Assembly (NCBI GenBank): GCA_034698045.1
Contig: JAQGAU010000362.1
Span: 1-29,969, forward strand
Source: Paramacrobiotus richtersi
Lineage: Eukaryota; Tardigrada; Eutardigrada; Parachela; Macrobiotidae
Length of the DNA stretch: 29,969 nt
Reading direction: 5' to 3'
A program made the position numbers and the translations under genes. The notes beneath the pieces were generated by a model. That model made no database searches, had not been told where the DNA came from, and saw only the letters and a list, made by a program, of their open reading frames with translations. This document shows, one piece after another, positions 19,526 through 29,034 of this stretch. Position 1 is the stretch's first letter. Every line of letters starts with the position of its first letter.

Positions 19526-21982
19526 ATGGACTCGCCAGACAGTCTTTTCATGGACATCTTTGTGATAAGTTATTTACCCTTTGGGAAAGAAGGAAAAGTT
19601 TACCAGGCTGAACTTCGCGATACACACCAGCCTGTTGCAGTCAAATGTATCGAAAGCTGGGAGAAGCTAATCGTATTACTCAGGAAAACATTGGGTTTCT
19701 GCAGAAAACTGGAACATCCAAACGTTGTTCGTCATCTCTGTCATCAAGCATGCAGCTCAATGAATCCGCTGGAGCCACCGGTTTACCAGGTTATAATGGA
19801 ACTCTGCAAGGGTAAACCTTTAGCGCTTAACGTCTGATCGATAATGCTAAACAATGCGTGCCGAAGCAGCACTGCACACAACTTCCGTTGGGTACCGGTG
19901 TTACAGAATGTAGAAACTCTGCACCTTTGAAGTACCCAACGCATGAACTTCATTGACAACTTGAATACTGATATCGTTGCAGGGGGAACACTGAGACAAG
20001 CTAGTAGAAGAATTGTTGTTACTCCCTATCTTCTTCAAAAGTGGACAAAGGAAATAGTCGAAGGCCTTGCGTATCTACATGAACAGCATTGTGTGCACCG
20101 TGACCTCAAAGGAGACAACCTTCTCATGACCTCAAGAAATCTTGCTACCTCTTCTATAAAAATAGCTGATTTAAGCTCGATTGCAACAACAGATGAAGAT
20201 TTTCCCGGGTACGGGACTTACCCATTCATGGCCCCAGAAATGATCGCCGATCGCATCCGGAAACGGACGGAATGATGTCCAGGAGAGGACCTTCAGTAGA
20301 TATATGGAGCCTGGGATGTGTCGTTAATGAAATGCTAAACGGAACCTCGCCACAATTCTTTCGGGAATGTAACGGAGAAAAGGTACAGATCATCGGCGAG
20401 CATGCTGTGTTGTATTTTGTCATGACGGGTGGTTTCCCGACTATCCCCACGGGCTTGCCACCGGATGTTGATCGTTTTGTGCGAAGATGTCTTAAGCGTA
20501 ACCCCTGTGAGCGGAGCAGTGCTACCGAATTAAAGGGACATCGGTTTTTGACTCGTGGAACTACTATTTGGAACTGGGAGACCCATAGGACCCATAGGAC
20601 CCATAGGACCCATAGGTTACCGAAACCCATAGGAGAAACTGAAGGCCCTGTGGAGGTGGAAGAGTTCTCTATTGGTACGTCGTACTACGATCGTATAAAA
20701 ATCAATTCATGAAAACTGTAAGTAGGTCTTGAACCGCGCGCAACTCCTCGTGTGTTTTATTTACTGAGCATTCATCCTTGTACCTTACAAGTTATATTCC
20801 TTGCAAGAATCAAAGCTCTCTATAATGCTAACTACACTTCGGTTATGCTTACCGAGTAATCAGCTCTACCGTATTACTCAAGAGTTTTAGTCGAGGTCTA
20901 ACTCAAGCATTCACTTTCCAGGTTCCCTGGGAATCATTCCAGTTCGGTATGTACGAGTAATACATAAGTCATGGCTCGGGTTACCCAAAGATATTTCAAG
21001 CAGAGCGAACCGATACCAACGAGATCATCGCAGTGAAGGCCATCATACTGGACACAGACCCAATAGTACAACAGATCAATCTTAAGCAGCTGCAAGCGGA
21101 ATTCCAGATTCTGACGGCACTACACCACCCGAATATTGTACGCCATATTTATCAACAACAAGCACCCCTCGCATCGGTGTGCGATCCTCCAACGTATCAA
21201 ATTCTAATGGAGTTTTGTGAAGGTAATGAAAGGTTCGGTATAATCCAATTGTATGAACTATGAAGCCTGTACGAACTACCGTATGTGACATAGTAAATGC
21301 AGACATTTTTGAAATTAGCTATCACCGTACCCGGCGTACCGTTGCAGGGCCGACCCTTTGTCACTTCGTACGAAAATTCAGAATCCCACCTCTGCTCCTT
21401 CAGAAATGGACCAAACAGTTGGTCGATGCGATTTCTTATCTGCACAGTCAGCGCTGCATCCACAGGCATATTGATAACCGAAGCATTGTGTTGTCTTCGA
21501 ACGACGCCTACAGCTGTCTTGTCAAAATCTGTGGCTTTGGAATGACAAAGCAACTGCAAGGCGAAACCGCCGAAACCAATGAAGGGTCTTTTAACTTTAG
21601 CACAGCGCGATATACCTCCCCAGAGATGATTACCGGCGGGCGACTACGAAGTACAACTGACGTATGGAGCATAGGATGTGTGGTCGTTGAAATGGTAAGC
21701 GGTGTGTACCCACAATACGAGAGACAAGGGTCCGACTGGCGAATGCATAACCTAATCAGGAGAACAGAAATAACTAATTTTATCGGAAGTGGTGGATCGC
21801 CAACCGTGCCCGAATGTTTGCCAGGAAAACTGAAGGATTTTATCCAGATATGTCTCACGCGGAATCCGAATGACCGACCGCGTGCAGTCGATTTAAAAAA
21901 GCATGGATTTTTAACTGCCGATCAAGAAGAAGTGTCTGGCTGGCTGCTGCCTCTACGAGCCGCTGGACGTAGATATCCTTAA
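19526..21982 (+). pseudogene. Tandem kinase-pseudokinase, copy 4, with two frameshifts
   Basis: The exons by homology are 19526-19811 (286 nt, as in copies 2 and 3), 19983-20674, 20922-21222 and 21348-21982, all with GT-AG borders. Domain I has FGKEGKVY, AVK, HRDLKGDN, DLS and MAPE, but a net one-base deletion just after MAPEMIADR leads to TGA at 20273-20275, leaving a 192-residue truncated kinase without its C-lobe helices. The following frame (DIWSLGC onward) is intact and begins with an ATG overlapping the stop. Exon 3 has a net gain of seven bases near 20950-21000; use of the AG at 20999-21000 would skip it and restore the frame at the cost of the glycine loop. Domain II has AVK, HRH, SIVL (catalytic Asn lost), CGFG and TSPE: a pseudokinase. 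Exon 2 also has a THR repeat. Assembly error is an alternative for the first shift. Confidence 0.8.
20581..20616 (+). repeat. Coding 9-bp tandem repeat (ACCCATAGG, four exact copies)
   Basis: Four perfect copies encode Thr-His-Arg four times in exon 2 of copy 4, in the linker between the two kinase domains. A fifth ACCCATAGG at 20625-20633 is the native sequence encoding KPIGE in another frame; copies 2 and 3 have only that one, in diverged form. The array therefore probably arose by slippage of the native site. Confidence 0.9.
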
Positions 21983-23445
21983 CCGTTAAGTGCATGCAGA
22001 TTTCAAAAATGAAGCGTTAATATTCTTGACAAGGATTTACTTTTATGCGCGCATTTTATGCTCAACTGATTGAAAAAGATATCCCATTGAAAATTTATGA
22101 TTTCAAGTTGGACCTCTAGGAGTTAAGATTTCAGGATGGACTTGTGTGTCCTTTTGATTTCCCAATAGTCGAATCCGCAAAACGATGCATCTTTCGGCCA
22201 TCGCCTTTAGCTCCTGCTTGTGCCGTGGACATATAATTAGAAACGTATATGGTGGCTATAGTAACGTAGAAGTACCCAGTTGGTTCAGTTGTGACAGGAA
22301 GTAAGACAGTCATACTTCCGCTCACGGTTCAATATTCTGTCATTTTTATACAAAAAGCGGCCATACAAAAAGGTCTAGATTACTTAGCATTTCATCGGCA
22401 CTCTTGAAACACAGTTATGGCGCCAATGAAACTATTCATTTAGATTGTTTTGCAACAGTCGGTAGAGGTAATAAAAACAGACATGCCGTTGCTCTTGCCA
22501 TTCGTAACCAAGCACTTTTTAAACGTTGTAATAATTTCAGGGATAATCTCTTAAGACCGCAACCCACACGGGTAATATTATGCGAAGGTACTTAAGGCGC
22601 AGTACGTAATCTGTAATAATATGTAGAAAGCTTGTTCCGAAAAGCTGGGTTTGTTTAAAGAACGAATGGCGACACGCGGCTTTAAAAGAATGACACAAAC
22701 TAATAGAAAGAATGTTACAAAGTACTCTTGCAAGGCATGTTTTTTGGTACTCCTTTGGCAATTTAACCCTTTTTCCCGGGCCTCGCGCGCTATAAACTTG
22801 CATCCTGATGCCCAAAAGCAAGGTAGATGAGATGGTAGCACAACTGAGCCGAATGAGCGGCAGATGATCGTATGGGCATTTATTACCCTGGGTAAACAAA
22901 ACCGTAGGTAGATGGGTATCTTGCCAAAAGCACGATTGCTTGACGAACAGCTCACAGAGTAGGCAGAGAGAGGCACGAGGAAGATGGCGGCATATCACTG
23001 GGTAGCTAAACGCCTTGCGCACACAACAGTATAGACATTTCTCTGTACAGAAAATTGCTTAAAAAACAAGTTTCTCTATGGTATCTACTCTTTGTTGGTG
23101 ACACGCACTCAATCGCCCCATGACAGGAACTGCCGCTTACGCTGGTGTTGTGAAAGGAATAAATGACTGTATGTTAAATATGTACATAGATAATCATGGG
23201 AAAATGTGTGTAAAAACAGCAACTTAAAGTCTAATTAATCTTGCCCGGATCACACAATGGCCACCAGACCGAAGCATAAGTAATTATATTTTGCTAAGTT
23301 CAACGAATTATTTAATCAAAGGCGGTGAAACGGGTTCTTCATTGTCTCACGCTCGGCAATGAAACACCAAAAGTCGGCACTGGCAGGCTTTCTCAAACAT
23401 ACAAAAAAGGCCAGTTGTCAATAGTATATGCACAGGAAAGGCCAG
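21983..23445. other. Gene-free spacer after the kinase array
   Basis: No recognised gene. An AATAAA lies at 22470, rather far from the end of copy 4. A 161-codon minus frame at 22537-23022 begins with GTG and shows no domain. Confidence 0.45.
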
Positions 23446-23460
23446 TATATATAATAAAAT
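23446..23460 (+). promoter_or_regulatory. TATA box of the secreted Thr-rich protein gene
   Basis: TATATATAATAAAAT begins 57 bp before the ATG at 23503. With transcription starting about 30 bp downstream, the 5' UTR would be about 25 nt. The position makes this a convincing core promoter. Confidence 0.55.
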
Positions 23461-23502
23461 CGGTTTTTACTTATGTAAAGACGCTACCTCCAAATATTTA
23501 CA

Positions 23503-23952
23503 ATGTTTCGCTTAGCAGTAACTATTACCATGATAGTGCTTTGGGTAAATCTGGCATCTGGGCGACCCGCAGCATCTCTGGACGTTCCCGCACCTCATAA
23601 TTTAACACATGTACTGGCCAAGGTGTTGGCTACTCTGCAGACACTGAACAAAATTACCAAACCTAGTAACGATAATCCCCTGCCGATTGACACCACTACG
23701 GAATGGAGTACTTCAACTGAAACCACCACGACCACGCCTACCGAAGCCATGACGGATACCTCTCCACTGGCCTATATTTTGCGGACCGATTCGTCTAAGA
23801 ACAACTCACTAAATAAAGCGGAAGTAGCAGCAGTAGTCAGCCTTTTATCACAGCTGGGACTTGGATCTCTGTTGGGACCTACAACAGAAACTACTACGCC
23901 CATCCCAGACGAAGACACGACCACGCTTGCACCGCTGGCGTTTCTTTTATGA
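23503..23952 (+). CDS. Small secreted Thr-rich protein (149 aa), unidentified
   Basis: Starts at an ATG (ACAATGT) downstream of a TATA box. Residues 1-20 (MFRLAVTITMIVLWVNLASG) form a typical cleavable signal peptide. The mature part has a short helical segment (HVLAKVLATLQTLN), a Thr/Glu-rich segment (residues about 66-88) suited to O-glycosylation, then AEVAAVVSLLSQLGLGSLLG, and a second Thr-rich tail. No enzyme domain is visible. It is likely an extracellular or secretory-pathway protein; function unknown. It is intronless as read. The frame continues after its TGA into a second copy of the LGLGSLLG motif (see the next feature), so the protein may be longer, or the ancestral gene was. Confidence 0.6.
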   Translation: MFRLAVTITMIVLWVNLASGRPAASLDVPAPHNLTHVLAKVLATLQTLNKITKPSNDNPLPIDTTTEWSTSTETTTTTPTEAMTDTSPLAYILRTDSSKNNSLNKAEVAAVVSLLSQLGLGSLLGPTTETTTPIPDEDTTTLAPLAFLL

Positions 23953-24072
23953 CCTCTTCCATCTGGTGCCAGTTCAGTGCATCAGGATGAACGAGCAGCA
24001 GTTGTGTCGGTTTTGATGCGACTAGGACTGGGATCGCTGCTGGGACTTCCGACTGCTGCTACAAAAACTTAG
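23953..24072 (+). other. In-frame extension beyond the TGA with a second LGLGSLLG repeat
   Basis: After TGA-C at 23950 the same frame stays open for 39 codons to TAG at 24070-24072. It encodes ERAAVVSVLMRLGLGSLLG, a clear copy of the AEVAAVVSLLSQLGLGSLLG stretch upstream. The TGA is therefore either a recent nonsense change or a readthrough stop. I see no donor/acceptor pair that would splice the TGA out. Confidence 0.55.
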
Positions 24073-26419
24073 TTCGTCTGTGTGTGCCACAGTACCTTGG
24101 TACATCTTACTTCATTGACAGTAACACTGTATTATTTGGGTCCACCTAGCATATTATCTGAGTACACTTTTGTTTGTGCTCGTTTTCTTGGTAAAACCAG
24201 CTTGTCTTAATTAATCCGAGTGGAACCTTATGCATTACTTTGGTCTGCTGCTACTATGTACAGTACTAGAACGCTACAATGCATTTTCCTGCATTACTCC
24301 TTTACCGCGCACCTGCGCTGACTGCACTGTTGTACATGTAAATAAGATGTACAAACGAAACAACAACGCAGCAGAAATCTGCGTTGTTGTTTCGTTTGTA
24401 CTCCTTATTTCCATGTTCCCAGAGAAATCCGGTACTTTGGTGACCACAATACAAAGCCGACCCCCTGAAAATGTCCAGCTTATGCAATGGCATAATCTAT
24501 AATATTATGCGCTTACCACGGAGTTCGGTTTTTTATGTGGTTGCCAGCATATCGGATTTACCATACTTTATACATTAAACAGAGCAATCTTTGCGTGTAC
24601 TACGTTTTTCTGCAACTGTGACGACATACCAGACATACGCGCCTTATTATTAAGATACTAGTCTTCTCCAGTAGCTAGTTTCAATCGATTACACTGAAGA
24701 ATCCCAATTTTTAGGAAAATCCTGGAATCCAACTGCAATTCGCTTAAATCGACGGTTTGTGTACTTTGGTTATCATGTTTGACATACATTTTCGGTTGCA
24801 CCTTGTTGCGACATGAATTCTGCTATATTGCTGTTCGATCCTCATAACTACGAACGTCTTGCTGTCGTTGGTGTTTCTGTCACGTAGCAACCGACCTTGC
24901 TGCCCATATTACCGCCAGTTCCCCGATATGTACAATTGGCATCGAAGCGGTGATGACTCACTAAATATATGATTCTATGATGGGCTTAGTCTTCAGAAAT
25001 CTAGCTGCATACCGTTATTACAGTTTGCGGAACCTTCAGCGAAACCTACGGCCAAGCATGTGCCTTTCATATTTAGTGAAGCCATGCGTTTACCAGTAGT
25101 CGTGTGATTAATTAACTAAAAAAGCCGCTAGTTTTCGAACACGTTCATATTTGGATGGCATCGTATTTGCGTGGGGTCCCGGTTTAGGATTTTTGTTGCT
25201 GTTTTGGTTATATGGGTATTGTATAATCATTAATTTCTGGGATGACTCGCTACTCATACTGACGCACCGAAATTTCATATCCAGGAATTTCCGGTAAGAA
25301 ACGTTGAATTATACTGGTGTATTCCCTTCTCCATGTTCTGCAAAGCAGCCACGTCAGTGTTACTTTCCACAACATTTGTAACATCATAAAGATGGACCAT
25401 GCTAGCGATTAACAGTTAAAACATAGCCGATCGATTTCTGTTCGTGAAAGCAAACCAAAGGTCATGGTAAAATCCTTCGCTTCCCAGCGCATTATGTGAA
25501 TCTAAAACTGAAAGAAAAGAAAGTAGGTTTTACAACACGCACTTTTGAAGAAGCTGTGATTTTCTGGGTATTTTACTGACTCAATTTCTGGTGGCTGGTT
25601 ACTTATGCGGACATAAACTGAAAGAATTACAGGAATAAAGGATTATGCTTGGTAGTTACTGATGTGCGCGGCCGCCAAGGCTAGAACGCGCTTTTACTGG
25701 TTTCTCGGACTCTCCGTGCAATTTAGTCAGTTTAGTTTAGTTTATTATTGAGCAGACAAACCTATGGCACTATCAGTCCGATTATAGGTACGCTTTGCGG
25801 AGTCTGTGCACACTGAGAACATTTCCGAATCAGCAACCAGCGCTTTGGTAGGAAGCCTTATCAAGATCGGTCTTCGAGACAACTCTGCAAAATTGTAAAG
25901 TACTGTACGCGCCACGTACGCGTCTTAACGAGCCATTTGTATGTGGTTCTTCTCGCCAGCAGCAACAGAAATGCGGCCAAATCAAGAGTAACTGGCAGTG
26001 GTACTTATTATGGCATTGAAATTCTCGATATTTAGCAGCCGCAAAATCACCACTTTAATTGCCCATAGACGGCTGGGCTTTAAAACAATATTTTGGAATA
26101 TCACGGACAGTGTCTTCTTGACCACTGTCCGGTTAGTATAAGTGAAATAACATATTCGGATACTGCTGGTTTTATTTTTCTGGCCATAATCCACTCGAAT
26201 CTCTCGGATCAGGATGGTCTCCGCAGTTAATGAATTTGATTCCTTGGCGCCTTAAAGCGCTAGACTACATGTTCATAACATATTACATCTCCTCTAACTT
26301 TCTGTACATAAGAATTAAAAATGCACATGTACTGTATATCGAATACTGCAAGCTTTTCTTAAGTTCCGCCATTCCGGTCAGGTCCGGTGGCGCGTATTCA
26401 GAGCTGGATCTCAAATGGT
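24073..26419. other. Long non-coding stretch
   Basis: Apart from the hairpin at 24332-24418 and a short GTTTAGTTTAGTTTA repetition near 25734, I see nothing definite. Open frames at 24230-24502, 25982-26194 and 26230-26481 have no domain, signal peptide or splice support. Confidence 0.45.
24332..24418. repeat. Long hairpin: 40-bp arms, 7-nt loop
   Basis: Arms 24332-24371 and 24379-24418 pair at about 36 of 40 positions; the innermost stretch, ACAAACGAAACAACAACGCAG with its complement, is unbroken over 21 bp. The loop is CAGAAAT. The size fits a pre-miRNA or a tiny MITE/foldback relic; pairing is tighter than in most animal pre-miRNAs. Confidence 0.75.
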
Positions 26420-26838
26420 CTAACGCGCCTTCCTTTTCGGATTCCGTGAAGCGTTTCTACTCCTGCATGTATATATGGTAGGTGGATCTCGTTCCACACT
26501 GAGGGTGGGCATGCTGGTGGTCAACACGGAAACCGGTGGCGCTGGAACGGGAGCAACGGTCATCTCAATTTCAGACTGCTGAGGTAGCCTATGGTTCTGC
26601 TGCATCAGCTGTTGAAATAATGGGCAGTCACGCACAACAGGGCCTGCTTCTTTGCATAAGAAACTCTCGGACGCATCGCGGACGCGCCTTACGGATTTCG
26701 CGCTGTGACGATCCGTGACGCCCTCCACTTCGCTGGTGACAACAGCGTCGTTCAAGCTGTAGCGCATATCGATAAACATCGGTGTAGTAGTGTCCATAGA
26801 TTCAGAATTTTTAGCAGGAGCCGCAGTGAGTCGCTCGA
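26420..26838 (-). CDS. Candidate terminal exon of an unidentified minus-strand gene
   Basis: A minus-strand frame of 139 codons is open from a possible acceptor (CCTGCAG ending at 26839) to TAG at 26420. The product is Pro/Thr/Val-rich in its second half (VAPVPAPP) and ends in a basic cluster, NPKRKAR, like a nuclear localisation signal. An internal ATG starts MDTTTPMF. Composition looks coding, but no domain is recognised. It may be the end of the gene whose other candidate exons lie at 26994-28640. Confidence 0.4.
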
Positions 26839-26993
26839 CTGCAGGTTCGCGGTATTAAACCTCGTGAATTATTTGAATTATCCGAATTTGCCAGTTGCAT
26901 CGCATCCAACTTGATGATCCAAGTGTTCTTCTTCGGTTAACCAGTCGCGCGGAATGATAATTATGATTCATATGTATGTGGCATAACTGGTTA

Positions 26994-27392
26994 TTACCGC
27001 GCACCTCCCACATGCGCGCACCTGTCGGATTTACTAATCGTCCCGGTACCCAATTGGAGGTTTCGTTGGACTCTTGTGGTTTCCTGGATACAAGCGTACA
27101 ATACCACTGTCACTGTTATTTTGAGGTCTTCAATGGTTTCTAACAAAACATGTTTCTCAGGACGGTACGTGTCCGTGATAGTCAATACCAGAAGCGCATC
27201 ATCCAGCTGGGCTTCATTTATAGCAAACCATTCCGCTAAGCCATCCAGATCGGCGTCTTTCCATGTAGAACGTTTGGTACCCGACGATGTTGTTAATACT
27301 TCTGTCATAATTACGGTTTCTAGTTCATCATCTCTGCTGAAAACACTGCTTTTCATGGAGAGCCCACGGCGAGATCTGGCTTGTTTTGTCAG
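26994..27392 (-). CDS. Candidate exon, unidentified, acidic helical segment
   Basis: A frame is open from about 27392 (after a TTTAGTAAG acceptor-like string) to TAG at 26994, with an internal ATG at 27356. WKDADLDGLAEWFAINE, DDALLVLTITDTYRPEKH and LETIEDLKITVTVVLYA look like folded protein. The last 25 residues look less coding, so a donor probably lies around 27070-27110. No family recognised. Confidence 0.35.
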   Translation of the reverse strand: MTKQARSRRGLSMKSSVFSRDDELETVIMTEVLTTSSGTKRSTWKDADLDGLAEWFAINEAQLDDALLVLTITDTYRPEKHVLLETIEDLKITVTVVLYACIQETTRVQRNLQLGTGTISKSDRCAHVGGAR

Positions 27393-27928
27393 CTTACTAA
27401 ACGAAATATGGAATAAAAACCGCCGTTCTCACTGCTAATCAGCAATTACCTACAAATTAAGTTATTGTGTAAGTGGATTTATTCTTCTCACCAGAAACTC
27501 GTGCGGCATGTATCCAATCTGGGGATTGGGTTGCGCAACGGACCTCTGAGGTAACGCCAGAAATTGTGATGCCTAATGGCTAATCAGTTGATTCAGATCC
27601 ATCACCATGTTCTGTCCATCTACGTCGATAGTTAAATCTTTGCTGTCGAACCCGGAGCGCTCCAAGCAAAGTGCTTCTTCGACCAGTTTCAGTGGGATTC
27701 AAGGACAATCCGCTCTTTAGATGTGAATCTATCCGCCTCAACCTAACAATCTGACGTTTATCTTGACTGCGCCCCGATAATCGTTTGCTTACTGGTTAGA
27801 CCGTTTTGTTAGATAACCCACTTTTCATTAGCTTCATTAGACCATCTGGATGCAGTATTGAAGTATGATGCAGTGTGTATAGGATGCAGTATGAAGCAGA
27901 GTTGAAAAGCTCATGATTACCAACTTAC

Positions 27929-28054
27929 CCCATAACGCGATTCGGGAACTGGTTGATCGAGATGAATCCCAGACTGTTAGGGAACGAAATGGGCGGTTTC
28001 CTTTACGTGTCCACCTTAATGGATTAGTTTGTTGAGTGATCCCGCAAGCGTCAT
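27929..28054 (-). CDS. Candidate exon with RPA1/MEIOB-like OB-fold segment
   Basis: Bounded by an acceptor (TTATTTCCAG, with a TACTGAC branch-point-like string 13 bases before its AG) and a good donor (GTAAG). It encodes 41 residues: DACGITQQTNP, then RKGNRPFRSLTVWDSS and SSRIALWG. The order (D-x-x-G-I, a basic strand, then LTVWDSS followed by xLWG) follows the second OB fold (DBD-B) of replication protein A large subunits. No flanking exon clearly extends the match, so this is tentative. If right, the gene concerns single-stranded DNA binding. Confidence 0.4.
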
Positions 28055-28370
28055 CTGGAAATAACAACAGTCAGTATCCTCCGACTCTCTTTATTTTCCC
28101 GGTCTGCAAGCGTCACCCAGCTCGTTGTGGGCAGTGTTCCAGAGATGCAGCTGACGATCCGGGGGGTCTGGACCGGCATTTGGAAGGTTAGATGATCGAT
28201 TGGACCAACCGTTGACAATGGATGCCGATATTTGCCGTACCAGGGACCGGACACTGTGATGCTTCCGTCGAGTTCATGGATGATCACCGAGTCCGTGAAA
28301 TGCAAGTAGGCAACAATTTTCATTATCAGTGCTCACAATCTGGACATGGCCTGGATGTCCGTCCATAACG

Positions 28371-28640
28371 CTAACGTTGCCTAGCTGGTCCGCCGATATC
28401 TTCGCGGAACGCATCCCTCACCAAGACTCGAGAGGACTTTCGAGGCCGTGAAGGGAGCGATTCCTGAGATTCCCCTGATTTGTCTTGCGGATATGTGTCA
28501 GCGATCACCATCCATGCTGCTAGCTCGCTCGGGGACTCTGGTGGTTGCCTTCGAAAGATGACCGTAGGTGCTGGGATTCGTCCCGGCCATTCAACGACCG
28601 ATGTGGCTGATGTGCTGAGTCCTGGTGTATCATCATTTCG
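28371..28640 (-). CDS. Candidate exon, 89-codon open frame, unidentified
   Basis: Open from an acceptor-like GGTTAG to TAG at 28371, with no ATG near the start. Pro/Ser/Arg-rich with stretches such as SELAAWMVIADTYPQDK. A good donor (TTG then GTGAGG, at about 28424) would end the exon early. It could belong to the same minus-strand gene as 27929-28054. No domain recognised. Confidence 0.3.
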   Translation of the reverse strand, partial: RNDDTPGLSTSATSVVEWPGRIPAPTVIFRRQPPESPSELAAWMVIADTYPQDKSGESQESLPSRPRKSSRVLVRDAFREDIGGPARQR

Positions 28641-28741
28641 CTAACCGTTAGCAGAGCTTTCTCGACTCCTGCGGAACCCGCTCATATAAACCTTTGTTCA
28701 CCACTTGAAGATCGTTCGGCATTCACTGCTTTTTGCACCAG

Positions 28742-29034
28742 TCAAGAGGAACCGGATATGATACTACCACAATTGATATCTTTCTGGGATCGTTTCACTA
28801 CACCGATTGTTTCGCCATTGTGCGGCCCTAGTATCACTTCCCCATTGCCGATGTCGGATGCGTGCTCCTGATCTCCTACCAGCTTGGTGCGAACATCCAG
28901 TGGAGGGCCGCGTTCGGCTTGGTTCGCCTGTTATGCTGGCGTGTGTTGCTCGGTTTCCGGTCTTCGCGGGGCAGCAGGGTAGCCTCCTCCTTAGCCAGGA
29001 AATGCTTGCAGTGTTCCGTTTTCGCCATCTTCAT
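28742..29034 (-). pseudogene. Possible broken exon: two overlapping coding-like frames
   Basis: One frame (ATG at 29034 to TAG at 28876) begins MKMAKTEHCKHFLAKEEA. An overlapping frame (28927 to TGA at 28742) carries DVRTKLVGDQEHASDIGNGE and KRSQKDINCGSII. Both look like protein, and no intron donor lies between them, so a single frameshift may have split one exon. Family unknown; chance is a real alternative. Confidence 0.25.

Noticed and set aside
20226-20630. Minus-strand frame with repeated VLW residues
   Set aside because: It is the antisense of the kinase exon and its ACCCATAGG repeat.
22537-23022. 161-codon minus-strand open frame
   Set aside because: Starts with GTG, shows no domain or signal peptide, and the composition looks random.
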